Shown here: in pieces, positions 26,642 through 35,610 of the stretch | How the letters are laid out: the number at the start of each line of letters is the position of its first letter | Numbering within the stretch: position 1 is the first letter of the stretch | From: Paraflavitalea sp. CAU 1676 | GTDB taxonomy: Bacteria; Bacteroidota; Bacteroidia; Chitinophagales; Chitinophagaceae | Direction: 5' to 3' | NCBI RefSeq assembly: GCF_029223285.1 | Contig: NZ_JARHUJ010000002.1 | Location: 620,001 to 684,000 of the forward strand | DNA: 64,000 nucleotides | Notes under the pieces: generated by a model | Database searches by the model: none | The model's input: the letters and a program-made list of their open reading frames with translations, nothing else | What the model was told of the DNA's origin: nothing | Made by a program: the position numbers and the translations under genes

Positions 26642-26677
26642 TTAAAAGCAGATCCCTTCATGGCTGAAGGGATCTGC
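26642..26677 (-). terminator. Intrinsic terminator of the third SusC/SusD operon
   Basis: A 13-bp perfect stem (GCAGATCCCTTCA, four-base loop, TGAAGGGATCTGC) is followed on the minus strand by TTTTAAT, 27 bases past the SusD stop. Confidence 0.88.
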
Positions 26678-26703
26678 GAGTAGTTTTCAATATGTATATA
26701 CTG

Positions 26704-28554
26704 TTACCAGTTCGGACTTTGTTTTAATGTGGGTGCATTGGAAAGCTCACTGACTACCAGCGGCCAATAATAATTCTTAGATGTGAACACCCTGCTCTCC
26801 AGTTTGAAGCGCTGCATTTTATAATTCACTCCCCCTACTACCATTGTGCCGGTAGGATCGGCTACAGGCCGCATTCCATGCGCAGCTCTTTGCGTTCTGG
26901 CATAAGGCCACACATCGGCAGGTGTAGGCGACGCTTTGTAGGCTGCTTCCTGGGCGAGCTCCGAAGGTGAATCAGACTCGAGGTTCCAACGGGCATAGAA
27001 GTAGCGTTTGTTCTCGTAGAAATGTTCTACGCGGCGTTCGCGCTGTATGTATTTGTGTAATTCTTCCTCATTAAGTCCGGGTGGTACAGGGGCCATGAAT
27101 GAACGTGCGCGCAAGGCATTGAGGATCGTATAGATCTCTGCGCTGGGGCCACTGTACTTATTCATAGCCTCGCAATAGATCAACTGGATCTCGGGCAGGC
27201 GGATGGAAGGAAAATGGAGGGGCCAGCTGCCACTTCTTTTCCAGTCTTCATGATAAAACTTGCGTAAGTAGTAACCGGTAGAAGTAGCATTGCTAGCCCC
27301 GATCTTATCGGCGCCGGTGGCTGTATTGATAATCTTGTTTTGATACGTACATCCGTGGTACATGATATCGGAATAAAAACGGGGGTCGCGTTTGTCATAA
27401 GGCAGGTTGGGGTCCCATCCTTTGGCGACCGCCTGCGGGTCGTAGGTAGCATAACCAAATCCGTCATTGCCGACAAATTCGTATTCATCCACCTGTTCCT
27501 GCAGGGGTTGGAGTCGTGAGCCGCCGCCATAGGAGGGAGGTATGTGATCACCCTGCCAGGACTCTGCCTTGTTGTTGGAGATGATCAATATCCATTCGTT
27601 TTGGATCGACGCCCCATCGATATAGATCTGCTTGATGCGGGCATATACCTTGTTGTTACTTTCGGCCTGAAAATCGCTGCCTTTGCCCATATACAAGCTA
27701 TACCTGGAGTTGCCGTTGTGCTTGAGGTCCATCAAGGCTTTGGCGGCATCGGCTGCCAGTTTCCATTTTCCCTTATCGTAGGACGCATACTGATCCTTAC
27801 CTGCCCGGGTATCATTTCCCGGCAATTTGCCACCATTGTAGAGCGGGCTCGCATTCATATACAGCACGATTGCTTTCAGGGCCATAGCTGCGCCTTTGTC
27901 AATTCTTCCATATTCAATGTCACGGTGACGAGCGGGCAATTGTTCTATAGCGAAGTTGAGGTCGGCAAGGATTTTCTTCACGAACTCGGTCCAGGGCTGC
28001 CGAACGAATTGTTCATTAGCTGTGAGGTCGGCCACATGGTCCATGTACACAATGTCTCCATACCAGCGTGCTGCGAGCCAGTGAAAGTAGGCACGGAAGA
28101 AGTGTGCTTCGGCTACCCTGTTCCTGAGGTCGCCCGTGTCGAGCGGATTATCGGGTGATTTGTATTTTTCCACGCCGGTGATGAACACGTTGGCTTTGCG
28201 GATAGAGTTGTAGAAATCGTTCCAGTACATACCATTTGCCTTGCTGGGCATGCCAATGGAAGGACCGAAGCCACCGAAGTTGAATTGATCGGGTATGGCT
28301 TGTTCAACCTGTGTTCCCTTACATTCATCCGTGATACCGGAAATGGAAAAGTCTTGCAGGCCTACGATGCCGCGGTCGCGGTCGCGCATCTCGCGGTAGA
28401 GTTTGTTGGCTTCGCCGTTTACTTTGTCCCAATTGCTAAAGACGGTTTCTTCATTTATTTTATTGTCGGGCTGCCTGTCGAGAAATTTATCGCAGGAGGT
28501 CGCCATTACAATAAGACTGAGCCCTATATAGGAGATGTATTTTCTATTTTTCAT
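26704..28554 (-). CDS. SusD/RagB family nutrient-binding outer-membrane lipoprotein
   Basis: A 616-residue SusD-like lipoprotein (signal ending Ala-Thr-Ser-Cys, Cys21), long for the family. Hallmarks: VAEAHFFRAYFHWLAARWYGDI (about residues 145-168), the RLPEIQLIYCEAMNKYSGPS helix (about 455-475), and the QRERRVEHFYENKRYFYARWNL block (about 515-540). It is the last gene of a four-gene minus-strand operon, ten bases after the SusC stop, and is followed by a strong terminator. It presumably captures the substrate for the adjacent channel; the extra length may form a larger binding face. The ligand is unknown. Confidence 0.95.
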   Translation of the reverse strand: MKNRKYISYIGLSLIVMATSCDKFLDRQPDNKINEETVFSNWDKVNGEANKLYREMRDRDRGIVGLQDFSISGITDECKGTQVEQAIPDQFNFGGFGPSIGMPSKANGMYWNDFYNSIRKANVFITGVEKYKSPDNPLDTGDLRNRVAEAHFFRAYFHWLAARWYGDIVYMDHVADLTANEQFVRQPWTEFVKKILADLNFAIEQLPARHRDIEYGRIDKGAAMALKAIVLYMNASPLYNGGKLPGNDTRAGKDQYASYDKGKWKLAADAAKALMDLKHNGNSRYSLYMGKGSDFQAESNNKVYARIKQIYIDGASIQNEWILIISNNKAESWQGDHIPPSYGGGSRLQPLQEQVDEYEFVGNDGFGYATYDPQAVAKGWDPNLPYDKRDPRFYSDIMYHGCTYQNKIINTATGADKIGASNATSTGYYLRKFYHEDWKRSGSWPLHFPSIRLPEIQLIYCEAMNKYSGPSAEIYTILNALRARSFMAPVPPGLNEEELHKYIQRERRVEHFYENKRYFYARWNLESDSPSELAQEAAYKASPTPADVWPYARTQRAAHGMRPVADPTGTMVVGGVNYKMQRFKLESRVFTSKNYYWPLVVSELSNAPTLKQSPNW

Positions 28555-28564
28555 AATACGCAGA

Positions 28565-31500
28565 TTAAAAAGTTACGTAAACACCCATGTTAAATACTTT
28601 CTGAATGGGATACCAGTCGCCGCCCGAATTGGTTTCGGGATCTACATCGAATTTTGATAATTTATCAAAGGTGAGGAGGTTCAATCCCTGGAGGTAAAAG
28701 CGGGTTTTGGTAAAACCAAACTTTTTGAGGAACGTATTTGGGATAGAATACCCTATCTCTACACTTTTTAGCCGGATGTAGGAGGCATCCATCAGGAATA
28801 GTGAGCTATTGGGATTTTTGTTGTTCAGATAGGTGCCGTAATGCAGGGCTGGATAAGTAGCTGTAGCGGCTGTAGACGGCGTCCAACGATCGAGGTGGAT
28901 CTTTTTTACCCTACCAATGATGTCCTGGCCATAAGTAGGAAAGTCGTAAGCAGCGGCCTCTGTCAACTGTACGCTAGTTCTGGTTGAGCCCTGGAAGAGC
29001 AAGCTAACGTCAAATCCCTTGTAGGAGGCGCCTACTGGAATGCCAAACTGTATTTCGGGGTTGCGTGGGTTGCCCATCGCTACGCGGTCTTCCTGGTCGG
29101 TGATCTGACCGTCCCCGTTCTGGTCTTTGTACACCACATCTCCGGGTATCAACTTATCATACCATTTCTGGTAACCGCTGGCATTGAGCTGATCAGCTTC
29201 TGCCTGATCCTTTATGAAGTGATCAAATACATAGACGAATTGCTGCCCGATGCGTTTTCCGGTGCGACGTGCATAATCCACATTCTTCCCATTTGGTGCA
29301 ATACGATCTATTTCATTGATGAAGATGATCTTGTTCCTGGCGAAGGACACATTGGGTTTGATGTAATAGCTGAAATTCTTTCCAATTTTATCGTTCCAGC
29401 CTACCTCGAGGTCGAAGCCTTTGTTGTCTACGATGCCGAGGTTGAGTTGGGGAGAGCTTTGACCGACCACTGCCGACAGGTTCCTACTGCCATTAGTGCC
29501 GGGCTGTGTAAGGATATCGTACCGGTGCTCCTTGAACACATCTAAAGTAAAACTAAGTCTGTTCTTCAAGGTCCTTAACTCCAAGCCGATATTGGCCTTT
29601 TTGGCTTTTTCCCAGGTGAGATCGGGATTGGCGAGCGGACCCTCAAATACATTGGCTGGTACTCCGGAGATGAGGTCCATGCCCAGGTTATAGGTGTTGC
29701 CATCCACATTGAAGAATTGCAGGTAGCCAAACCTTTCTCCCGGCAGCTGATCACTACCTACGAGTCCAAACGAACCACGGAGTTTGAGGTAGTCGATAGC
29801 CCAGGATTTTTTCATGAATGCTTCGTTGCTGATGACCCAGCCAGCGGCAACTGCAGGGAATAAGCCATAGCGGCGACCTTTGGCAAAGTTTTCGGAGCCA
29901 TTGTAGGCTGCATTCACTTCAAAAAGGTAGCGTTCATCGAAGTTGTACGTGGAACGGAATGCCAGCCCCTGGTTGGTGAATGGTACGTCGTTCTGATAGG
30001 TGCGTTTTTGCTGGGTTCCCAGCAATAGTCCGGATACATTATGACGGCCGAATGAACGGGCATAGTTTAAGGTAACCTGTACATTATTCTTGCGTTGCGG
30101 TGGAGGCGTCGAGGCATTGTAGCCATTGTTCATGGTATTGTTCTCAACGCGACGGGGTGAGCCATAAGCGCCCTGGTAGTGCCCGCCATTCATGAACACA
30201 TCGACTCCGTCTTTGGGAAAGAATGTAGCATAACCTCCATATTCCCGGTAGCCTTCCGTTTCGTGTGGGATGGTTCTGTCGACGGTATTGCCGGACTGTA
30301 TATCGTATGAATATTGTACTTCAAAAGTGAGCCCCTTGGTGATGAAGTCGAGCTTGTGGCCCAGTGCAAAACTTCCATCCATGAATGTTTTGTACTCGTT
30401 GATGAAACCAGAGTAGGCTAACTCACCGAGAATATTGTAACGATAGAACTGTGTACCGAAGAGCAAGCCTTCGGGATGTTTGGTGATGTACGATTTATTG
30501 AGAGGGTTATCGTTGTTCTCGAGTATAACCGGATAAATCGAGGGTTGTGTATTGGCTATGTTCACCACCCTGGCGGCTGTGGTGCCGGGTGCGATCCTGT
30601 TCTGGATACGACCTCCAAGGTTGAGCTTTGCATATAAATTATCGGTGATGTTGATGTCGATATTGGACCTGAAATTGTAGCGCTTGAACACGGCGTTGGT
30701 ATTATAGTTTCCCTCTTTGGTGTGCTTATAGTTACCATTCTGGTTCATATAACCTGCCATTACGAAGTACTTGACGACCTTGTTGCCTCCCTGGATGCTT
30801 AGGTTGTAGTCTTGCTGCATACTTGGCTTAAAGGCATAGTCGAACAGGTCGATATCGTATCCGAGCCCATCAGAGTTATCGCCTTTGGCTTTCCGGTAAT
30901 TTTCTATTTGTTCAGGTGTAAAAAGAGTGACCGACTTTTTATCATTCAACATTGCTTCATTATACAGCATGGCATAGTCGGCCGAACCGAGGTATTCCGG
31001 AAACTTGATAGGAGAGGAGAGGCCGGTAGCGGCTTTGAAAGTAACGTTGGCTTTGTCCATGACCTTACCCCTGCGGGTGGTGACCAGGATAACGCCATTG
31101 GCTCCTCTTACTCCATATACCGCTGTGGCTGATGCGTCTTTGAGAATTGTAAAGGTTTCCACTTCTTCAGGGTTGAGGTACTGGAAATCCCTTTCAATGC
31201 CATCGACCATTACAATGGGCTTTTGGGCATTGTTGCCGGTATTGTAGGTAGACATGCCACGGATGAAGATCTCACTCTGGTCGACACCTGGTTCGCCACC
31301 TATGAACTGGTTTACCATGAGGCCTGCCATACGACCGGCCAACGCGTTGGATAAATTGGTGGTGGGGCTTTGCCTCAGCTCGGTAGTGCCAATGGAAGTA
31401 ATGGCGCCAACCACGGATATCTTTTTCTGTGTTCCAAAACCTACGACCACAACATCGGCCAATGCCTCTGCATCGGGTTTCATAGCGATATCCAGCAGGG

Positions 31501-32092
31501 TTGTGTTCTTTCCGATCCGGACCATTTCCGGCTTGAATCCTACGAAGGAGAAGGTTAATACTCCATTGTCGGGAACATTGATGGTGAAGTTCCCATTCTC
31601 ATCGGTAGTGACGCCGGTTTTAGAGCCTAATACCGACACGGATACACCATGCAGCGGTTTGCCAGCCTGGTCCTTTACCTTCCCTTTGATCTCAACAGGA
31701 GGAGCAGGTGGCGGAGCGTTGGGCGTTTTTATTTCTTCCTTTTTCTTGATGGTGATAGAGTTCTCGGTGATCGTAAACATCAGCGGCTGATCGCGGAAAC
31801 AGATCTCCAGTACCTGAGGTATTGTGGCATTTTTGACCTCGACGGTGACTTTTTTGGCCTGACTCAACAGTTCATCCTGGTAGAAAAACTGGTAGCCGGT
31901 TTTGCGATGAATCTCTTTGAATACTTTTTCCAATGTAGTGTTGCGCTGAGATATGGTAACAGTTTGCCCAATCGTTTTAGCACTTACCTGTAAAAAGGCA
32001 ATGAGCATGATTGCTGTTAATCTCATCATCAGCCATGTTTTGGTGAAAACCCGTGCAGGTGTCTGGGTTAATGCAAGTGGTCGTTTTTTCAT
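28565..32092 (-). CDS. SusC/RagA family TonB-linked outer-membrane transporter with STN domain
   Basis: A 1175-residue channel. Signal segment (about 20-42), STN domain (about 44-120; TTLEKVFKEIHRKTGYQFFYQ), a proline-rich spacer (about 122-134; NAPPPAPPVEIKG), a carboxypeptidase-regulatory-like domain (about 135-215), plug (about 220-345; VVGFGTQKKISVVGAI, PIVMVDGIERD, DASATAVYGVRGANGVILVTTRRG) and barrel. The STN domain and the upstream FecR and sigma genes indicate signalling by ligand occupancy. The Pro-rich hinge between STN and the next domain is longer than in the first SusC of this window. The downstream SusD gene is ten bases away. Confidence 0.97.
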   Translation of the reverse strand: MKKRPLALTQTPARVFTKTWLMMRLTAIMLIAFLQVSAKTIGQTVTISQRNTTLEKVFKEIHRKTGYQFFYQDELLSQAKKVTVEVKNATIPQVLEICFRDQPLMFTITENSITIKKKEEIKTPNAPPPAPPVEIKGKVKDQAGKPLHGVSVSVLGSKTGVTTDENGNFTINVPDNGVLTFSFVGFKPEMVRIGKNTTLLDIAMKPDAEALADVVVVGFGTQKKISVVGAITSIGTTELRQSPTTNLSNALAGRMAGLMVNQFIGGEPGVDQSEIFIRGMSTYNTGNNAQKPIVMVDGIERDFQYLNPEEVETFTILKDASATAVYGVRGANGVILVTTRRGKVMDKANVTFKAATGLSSPIKFPEYLGSADYAMLYNEAMLNDKKSVTLFTPEQIENYRKAKGDNSDGLGYDIDLFDYAFKPSMQQDYNLSIQGGNKVVKYFVMAGYMNQNGNYKHTKEGNYNTNAVFKRYNFRSNIDINITDNLYAKLNLGGRIQNRIAPGTTAARVVNIANTQPSIYPVILENNDNPLNKSYITKHPEGLLFGTQFYRYNILGELAYSGFINEYKTFMDGSFALGHKLDFITKGLTFEVQYSYDIQSGNTVDRTIPHETEGYREYGGYATFFPKDGVDVFMNGGHYQGAYGSPRRVENNTMNNGYNASTPPPQRKNNVQVTLNYARSFGRHNVSGLLLGTQQKRTYQNDVPFTNQGLAFRSTYNFDERYLFEVNAAYNGSENFAKGRRYGLFPAVAAGWVISNEAFMKKSWAIDYLKLRGSFGLVGSDQLPGERFGYLQFFNVDGNTYNLGMDLISGVPANVFEGPLANPDLTWEKAKKANIGLELRTLKNRLSFTLDVFKEHRYDILTQPGTNGSRNLSAVVGQSSPQLNLGIVDNKGFDLEVGWNDKIGKNFSYYIKPNVSFARNKIIFINEIDRIAPNGKNVDYARRTGKRIGQQFVYVFDHFIKDQAEADQLNASGYQKWYDKLIPGDVVYKDQNGDGQITDQEDRVAMGNPRNPEIQFGIPVGASYKGFDVSLLFQGSTRTSVQLTEAAAYDFPTYGQDIIGRVKKIHLDRWTPSTAATATYPALHYGTYLNNKNPNSSLFLMDASYIRLKSVEIGYSIPNTFLKKFGFTKTRFYLQGLNLLTFDKLSKFDVDPETNSGGDWYPIQKVFNMGVYVTF

Positions 32093-32157
32093 ATTGTTTA
32101 GCAGTTGATGTGCAATGAGCAGTCGATGTTTGCCGGTTTATACAAAAGATTTCCTGT

Positions 32158-32172
32158 GCATGTGGCACATGC
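32158..32172. repeat. Short inverted repeat in fecR-susC spacer
   Basis: GCATGTG-G-CACATGC, a perfect 7-bp inverted repeat about one base, in the 130-bp gap between FecR and SusC. It may be a regulatory or mRNA-processing element; it could equally be coincidental. Confidence 0.3.
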
Positions 32173-32222
32173 ATGCGCAACCTGGTGCTGAACCTGGCTA
32201 TATTCTTATTTACTGTTTGGTG

Positions 32223-33422
32223 TTACTGTGGATTGCTGGTAACTATTACCTTTCTGCCATCAATACTGAAGTGCACGCTGCTTCCCTGCATGATCTTCAA
32301 TACCTGGGCGATGTTATTTTTGCGGCTTACTATGCCGGAAAAATGCCCGGCGGGGATTGGTCCTTTGTAGACTACGTCTACATCATACCATCTCGCTACC
32401 TGCCGCATGATCGTTTCAATGTCTGCTGAGTTAAACAAAAACCAGCCGTTCTTCCAGGCCATCACTTCTTCTGTATCGGCTTCTTTTATATTTATCTGTC
32501 CTGATCTTGTTATCTGAGATTGTTGTCCGGGCAGGAGCAACTTTTTCTGACCACCCTGGTATATTTTTACCGATCCTTCAAGCAGGGTGGTATTGAGTGT
32601 ATGTTCATCCTCGTAGGCCATGACGTTAAAATGCGTTCCCAATACCTTCACCGTGGCATCCTTTACGGTAACTGTAAATGGCATCGCTGCATTTTTTGCC
32701 ACTTCGAAATAGGCTTCGCCTGTAATGGATACATTCCTTTCTTTACCGGTGAAGGTTACCGGAAACCGTATGGATGATGAGGCATTGAGCCAGACATTCG
32801 TTCCGTCTGCCAACTGCAACTGGTATTGTCCTCCGCGAGGGGTAGACAATGTGTTGTATACAATTTCTTCGTTACTATCGCTTCCTTCATTGTAGGCCAA
32901 TACAGCCGCATTCACATTAATGACCTTAGCGTTTCCCTGTTGGGTGAGTGTTCCCTGCCGGGTAGTATCCAAAATAATCCTGGAGCCATTGGCCAGGGTG
33001 AGTACGGCTTTGTCGCTACCTGGAGCAATGGCAGTTTGTGCTACAGGCTGGTTGCTGGTTGATGATTGTCCTGCTTGCCTGCCCGTTAGCCAGAAATAAC
33101 CACCTGTGCCGATAACCAGTAGAATAGCTGCTGCGGCTGCAACCCTGCGCCACCCGATCGAAGCGGACTTTGTGGCAATAACCGGGGCGACCTTGCCTGA
33201 CCTGCTTTGCTGCAGGATGGCAGATAGCATTTCCTCACCCTGGCTTTCGGTAAATGGCTGGCTTTGGCTGCTGTACTGCTCCCAGGTATGGGACAACATC
33301 TCTTTTGCGCGCTCCTCATTTTCTGGTTGTTCCAGCCATACCATTAATTCATCCTGCTCTGCTGCTGTTGCAGTTTTATGGATAAAAGCCTGAAATAGAT
33401 AAGCCAGCCTTGAATGATTCAT
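32223..33422 (-). CDS. FecR family anti-sigma factor
   Basis: A 399-residue anti-sigma factor: cytoplasmic N-terminus (about 1-90), membrane helix (about 94-112), periplasmic FecR domain (about 125-310; STPRGGQYQLQLADGTNVWLNASSSI, GEAYFEVAKNA, VLGTHFNVMAYEDE) and a C-terminal DUF4974-like region (about 330-399; WFLFNSADIETIMRQVARWYDVDV). It relays occupancy of the STN-bearing SusC encoded next to it to the sigma factor encoded 63 bases upstream. It is clearly homologous to the first FecR in this window and keeps the same motif order. Confidence 0.96.
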   Translation of the reverse strand: MNHSRLAYLFQAFIHKTATAAEQDELMVWLEQPENEERAKEMLSHTWEQYSSQSQPFTESQGEEMLSAILQQSRSGKVAPVIATKSASIGWRRVAAAAAILLVIGTGGYFWLTGRQAGQSSTSNQPVAQTAIAPGSDKAVLTLANGSRIILDTTRQGTLTQQGNAKVINVNAAVLAYNEGSDSNEEIVYNTLSTPRGGQYQLQLADGTNVWLNASSSIRFPVTFTGKERNVSITGEAYFEVAKNAAMPFTVTVKDATVKVLGTHFNVMAYEDEHTLNTTLLEGSVKIYQGGQKKLLLPGQQSQITRSGQINIKEADTEEVMAWKNGWFLFNSADIETIMRQVARWYDVDVVYKGPIPAGHFSGIVSRKNNIAQVLKIMQGSSVHFSIDGRKVIVTSNPQ

Positions 33423-33485
33423 AGTATAATAACATGATAAGACAACGGAAATATCCCAAAGAGGTAATGGATGGCCATATTTTTT

Positions 33486-34091
33486 TTAATGGCGAAAAGA
33501 AGTGGTGATAATCAGGATGAGGATATTGATATTGGTGCGGAGATGGGTCTTCAAAAACCTAAGGGCCAATACCATATGCTTTTTGACGGTGCCATGGGAA
33601 ATGTTCAGCCTTTTGGCTATTCCTTCATGGCTGATGCCTTCCTGCCGGCTGAGGAGGTATACATTTTTTTGCTGTGGTGGCAGTAATTCAACGGCTTCTT
33701 CGAGGAGCTTTCCGGCATCGGGTGCTGTATTACCAGACATTGTTTCGTGTTGGCCGCTGACTGCCTGGTGTAAGACGGTGTCGGTCCATTGTTTCTGGCG
33801 GCTTTTTTCGCGGGCTATCTGTTTGAGGCAGTTGTAGGCATGGTTCCTGGCCACTACCATAAGATAAGCTTTAAAGCAGCTTATGGCAGGCAGGGTGCTG
33901 CGGTTGATCCATATTTTCAGGAAGACATCCTGGACAATTTCCTGGGTAAGTGGCTTTGACTCTGTAATGCGGTAGATGAAATCGCCCAACTGGTTGTAGT
34001 GCAATTTAAACAGCTGCGCGAAGGCTTGTTCATCGCCTTCGGCTACCTGCACGAGCAGGCTTTTTACATCATTGATGGAATGAGTAGACAA
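33486..34091 (-). CDS. ECF RNA polymerase sigma-70 factor (Bacteroidota SusCD-linked type)
   Basis: A 201-residue ECF sigma factor: region 2 (about 20-90; QLGDFIYRITES, QEIVQDVFLKIWINRSTLP) and region 4 (about 130-185; LLPPQQKNVYLLSRQEGISHEGIA, then HGTVKKHMVLAL). It heads the third uptake operon. The 179-bp region upstream is shared with a divergent secreted-protein gene and holds the palindrome described at 34236. The family role is induction of the adjacent SusC/SusD genes on release from FecR. Confidence 0.95.
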   Translation of the reverse strand: MSTHSINDVKSLLVQVAEGDEQAFAQLFKLHYNQLGDFIYRITESKPLTQEIVQDVFLKIWINRSTLPAISCFKAYLMVVARNHAYNCLKQIAREKSRQKQWTDTVLHQAVSGQHETMSGNTAPDAGKLLEEAVELLPPQQKNVYLLSRQEGISHEGIAKRLNISHGTVKKHMVLALRFLKTHLRTNINILILIITTSFRH

Positions 34092-34235
34092 GCAGTTAGT
34101 TTAGTTCGTTTCCGGGTAGACCGGGACTAAATTAAAGATTTTTGGTTAAAAAGAAAGCACCGGGGGAATTTCTAAGTATCTGGGGCTAATACTGATTTTT
34201 GTGAAAAATTGAACCCTCAGTTGATAATACTCATG

Positions 34236-34253
34236 ATTGAATGTACATTCAAT
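34236..34253. promoter_or_regulatory. Perfect 18-bp palindrome, candidate operator
   Basis: ATTGAATGTACATTCAAT is a perfect palindrome ending 17 bases before the ATG at 34271. The TGAATGTACATTCA core resembles sites bound by TetR-family dimers. A plus-strand GATTTTTG (one mismatch to TAnnTTTG) lies at 34194-34201, so the palindrome would sit just downstream of transcription start. No TetR gene is in the window. Confidence 0.45.
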
Positions 34254-34270
34254 GACTGTATTCATTAAAT

Positions 34271-34849
34271 ATGCCAACACTAAAAAGTCTTAAAAACGCC
34301 CTGTCCGTATTAATTGCGGTACTGTTGACGAACAATTTCTGCGTTGCCCAATCAAAAGATACTACGGACAAAGTCTCCGTGACGGTTGAGGTGATATCCA
34401 AAGGCAGTTCTGATTATTATAAGGAGAAAGCAGAAGGCTATTTTATCAGAGCATCTGTATCAAATACACAGGACACGGCCATTAGCTTTGTAGTTATGAC
34501 TTGTTCGTGGCCAAGTGATAATTGGGCAACCAATAATCTAGCTATTTTAATGTCGGGGCGTGGGTGTGATAGCAACTCCCCGGAAAGAATCACGCTGGAG
34601 CCTCAGCAATCGATCAGTTTCAATGGGTTCATCATGGATACCCATCAAAAATTAGCGGGCAAAAAATTCAGGTTCGCATTCTTGTATTATGACAATTTCG
34701 ATGACCTGTTGGTGTTTTATAAAGAAAGAAAGCCCAAGAAAGAAATTCCAGCATTTTGGAGTAATGAAGTTCGATTGGAAGACAACATCTTTAGCTATAA
34801 GGTTGATACTGTTACAATTTCGGCTAATCCGAAATTAGCTAAAAAATAA
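34271..34849 (+). CDS. Secreted protein of unknown function
   Basis: A 192-residue protein with a signal peptide (LKNALSVLIAVLLTNNFCVAQ, cleavage near residue 26). The mature part is beta-rich with an Ig-like feel (VSVTVEVISKGSSDYY ... ISFVVMTCSWPSDNWATN ... KKFRFAFLYYDNFDD) and contains two cysteines close in the middle. No family is recognised. It is monocistronic, AT-richer than its neighbours, preceded by a palindromic operator candidate and followed by an elaborate nested hairpin. It is divergent from the third uptake operon but there is no evidence it belongs to it. Confidence 0.75.
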   Translation: MPTLKSLKNALSVLIAVLLTNNFCVAQSKDTTDKVSVTVEVISKGSSDYYKEKAEGYFIRASVSNTQDTAISFVVMTCSWPSDNWATNNLAILMSGRGCDSNSPERITLEPQQSISFNGFIMDTHQKLAGKKFRFAFLYYDNFDDLLVFYKERKPKKEIPAFWSNEVRLEDNIFSYKVDTVTISANPKLAKK

Positions 34850-34865
34850 GGGGCTGTTCACCTGT

Positions 34866-34925
34866 GATATTTTCCCTGGCCGTGCGAATAATGATCAGCG
34901 CAATCATTATTTATGGGAAAATATC
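34866..34925. repeat. Nested inverted repeat able to form a 60-nt hairpin
   Basis: The outer arms GATATTTTCCC (34866-34876) and GGGAAAATATC (34915-34925) enclose the inner arms AATAATGAT (34887-34895) and ATCATTATT (34903-34911), with a seven-base loop. All 20 arm pairs are Watson-Crick; the two internal spacers differ in length (10 and 3 bases). It sits 17 bases after the stop of the secreted-protein gene. There is no T-tract, so it is not a standard terminator; a processing signal, a small RNA or a mobile-element relic are possible. Confidence 0.7.
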
Positions 34926-35085
34926 TTCTACCGATCTCCATTTGGCTTTTAACCGTTTTGTTAAACGGCCCCCTGGCACCTCCGGTTTCCGCTGTTAGGG
35001 ATGCTGTGAGCGAGATACCCCTGTTTTTCCTTATTTTGGCAGCGCCAACGAGCCTGTCAGGATTCCTTACCATCAATCTATTACG

Positions 35086-35610
35086 ATGCCTGTAGCCAGC
35101 AATCCCCCATCTTTTCTCGACCTGGTGGAGGCGCACAAGGGCATCATCTTTAAGGTTGCCAACGCCTATTGCCGCGACGCCGAAAACAGGAAAGACCTGA
35201 TCCAGGAGATCATGGTGCAGCTGTGGCTATCCTTTTCCAAATATGATGATCGATATGCCATCACCACCTGGATGTACCGCATTGCCCTGAATGTGTCTAT
35301 TTCCTTTTACCGTAAGGAAAGCCGTCGCGGCGACATCAATCATCCCTTACCAAATCAGCTATTAAGTTTGAAAGAAGAAGAGCAACCTTTCGATGGGCAG
35401 GCTGCTATCGATCAGTTGTACCGCTTTATCCGTGATCTAAAAGAGATCGACCGCGCCGTGATGCTCCTGTACCTTGAAGAGAACGATCAGCAAACTATTG
35501 CAGACATCCTGGGCCTTTCCGTATCGAATGTTTCGACCAAGGTAGGCAGGATCAAACAGCAACTGCGGAAATCATTTACTCAACACAAAATCGATCAAGA
35601 TGGAAGATAA
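35086..35610 (+). CDS. ECF RNA polymerase sigma factor
   Basis: A 174-residue ECF sigma factor distinct from the SusCD-linked pair. Region 2 (about 15-85; CRDAENRKDLIQEIMVQLWLSFSKYD, TWMYRIALNVSISFYRK) and region 4 (about 110-165; REIDRAVMLLYLEENDQQTIADILGLS-type block, then SNVSTKVGRIKQQLRK). It overlaps the next gene by 11 bases, so the two are translationally coupled, and that gene encodes a four-helix membrane protein. The pair therefore resembles a sigma factor with a membrane-bound controller. The regulon is unknown. Confidence 0.93.
   Translation: MPVASNPPSFLDLVEAHKGIIFKVANAYCRDAENRKDLIQEIMVQLWLSFSKYDDRYAITTWMYRIALNVSISFYRKESRRGDINHPLPNQLLSLKEEEQPFDGQAAIDQLYRFIRDLKEIDRAVMLLYLEENDQQTIADILGLSVSNVSTKVGRIKQQLRKSFTQHKIDQDGR

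Larger units (their letters stand above)
26251..26703. other. AT-rich intergenic stretch with a gene remnant
   Basis: Between the small secreted protein and the third SusD gene. It holds a probable gene remnant (26294-26539) and the terminator of the third uptake operon (26642-26677); I see nothing else in it. Confidence 0.5.

Noticed and set aside
23782-26703. Prophage or insertion sequence
   Set aside because: No integrase, transposase, phage structural gene, terminal inverted repeats or target duplications were seen; only small repeats and AT-rich composition.
34913-35095. Hydrophobic 60-aa open frame before the sigma factor at 35086
   Set aside because: Its start lies in the nested hairpin, it overlaps the sigma gene start and its composition is that of non-coding sequence read as Leu/Pro-rich.
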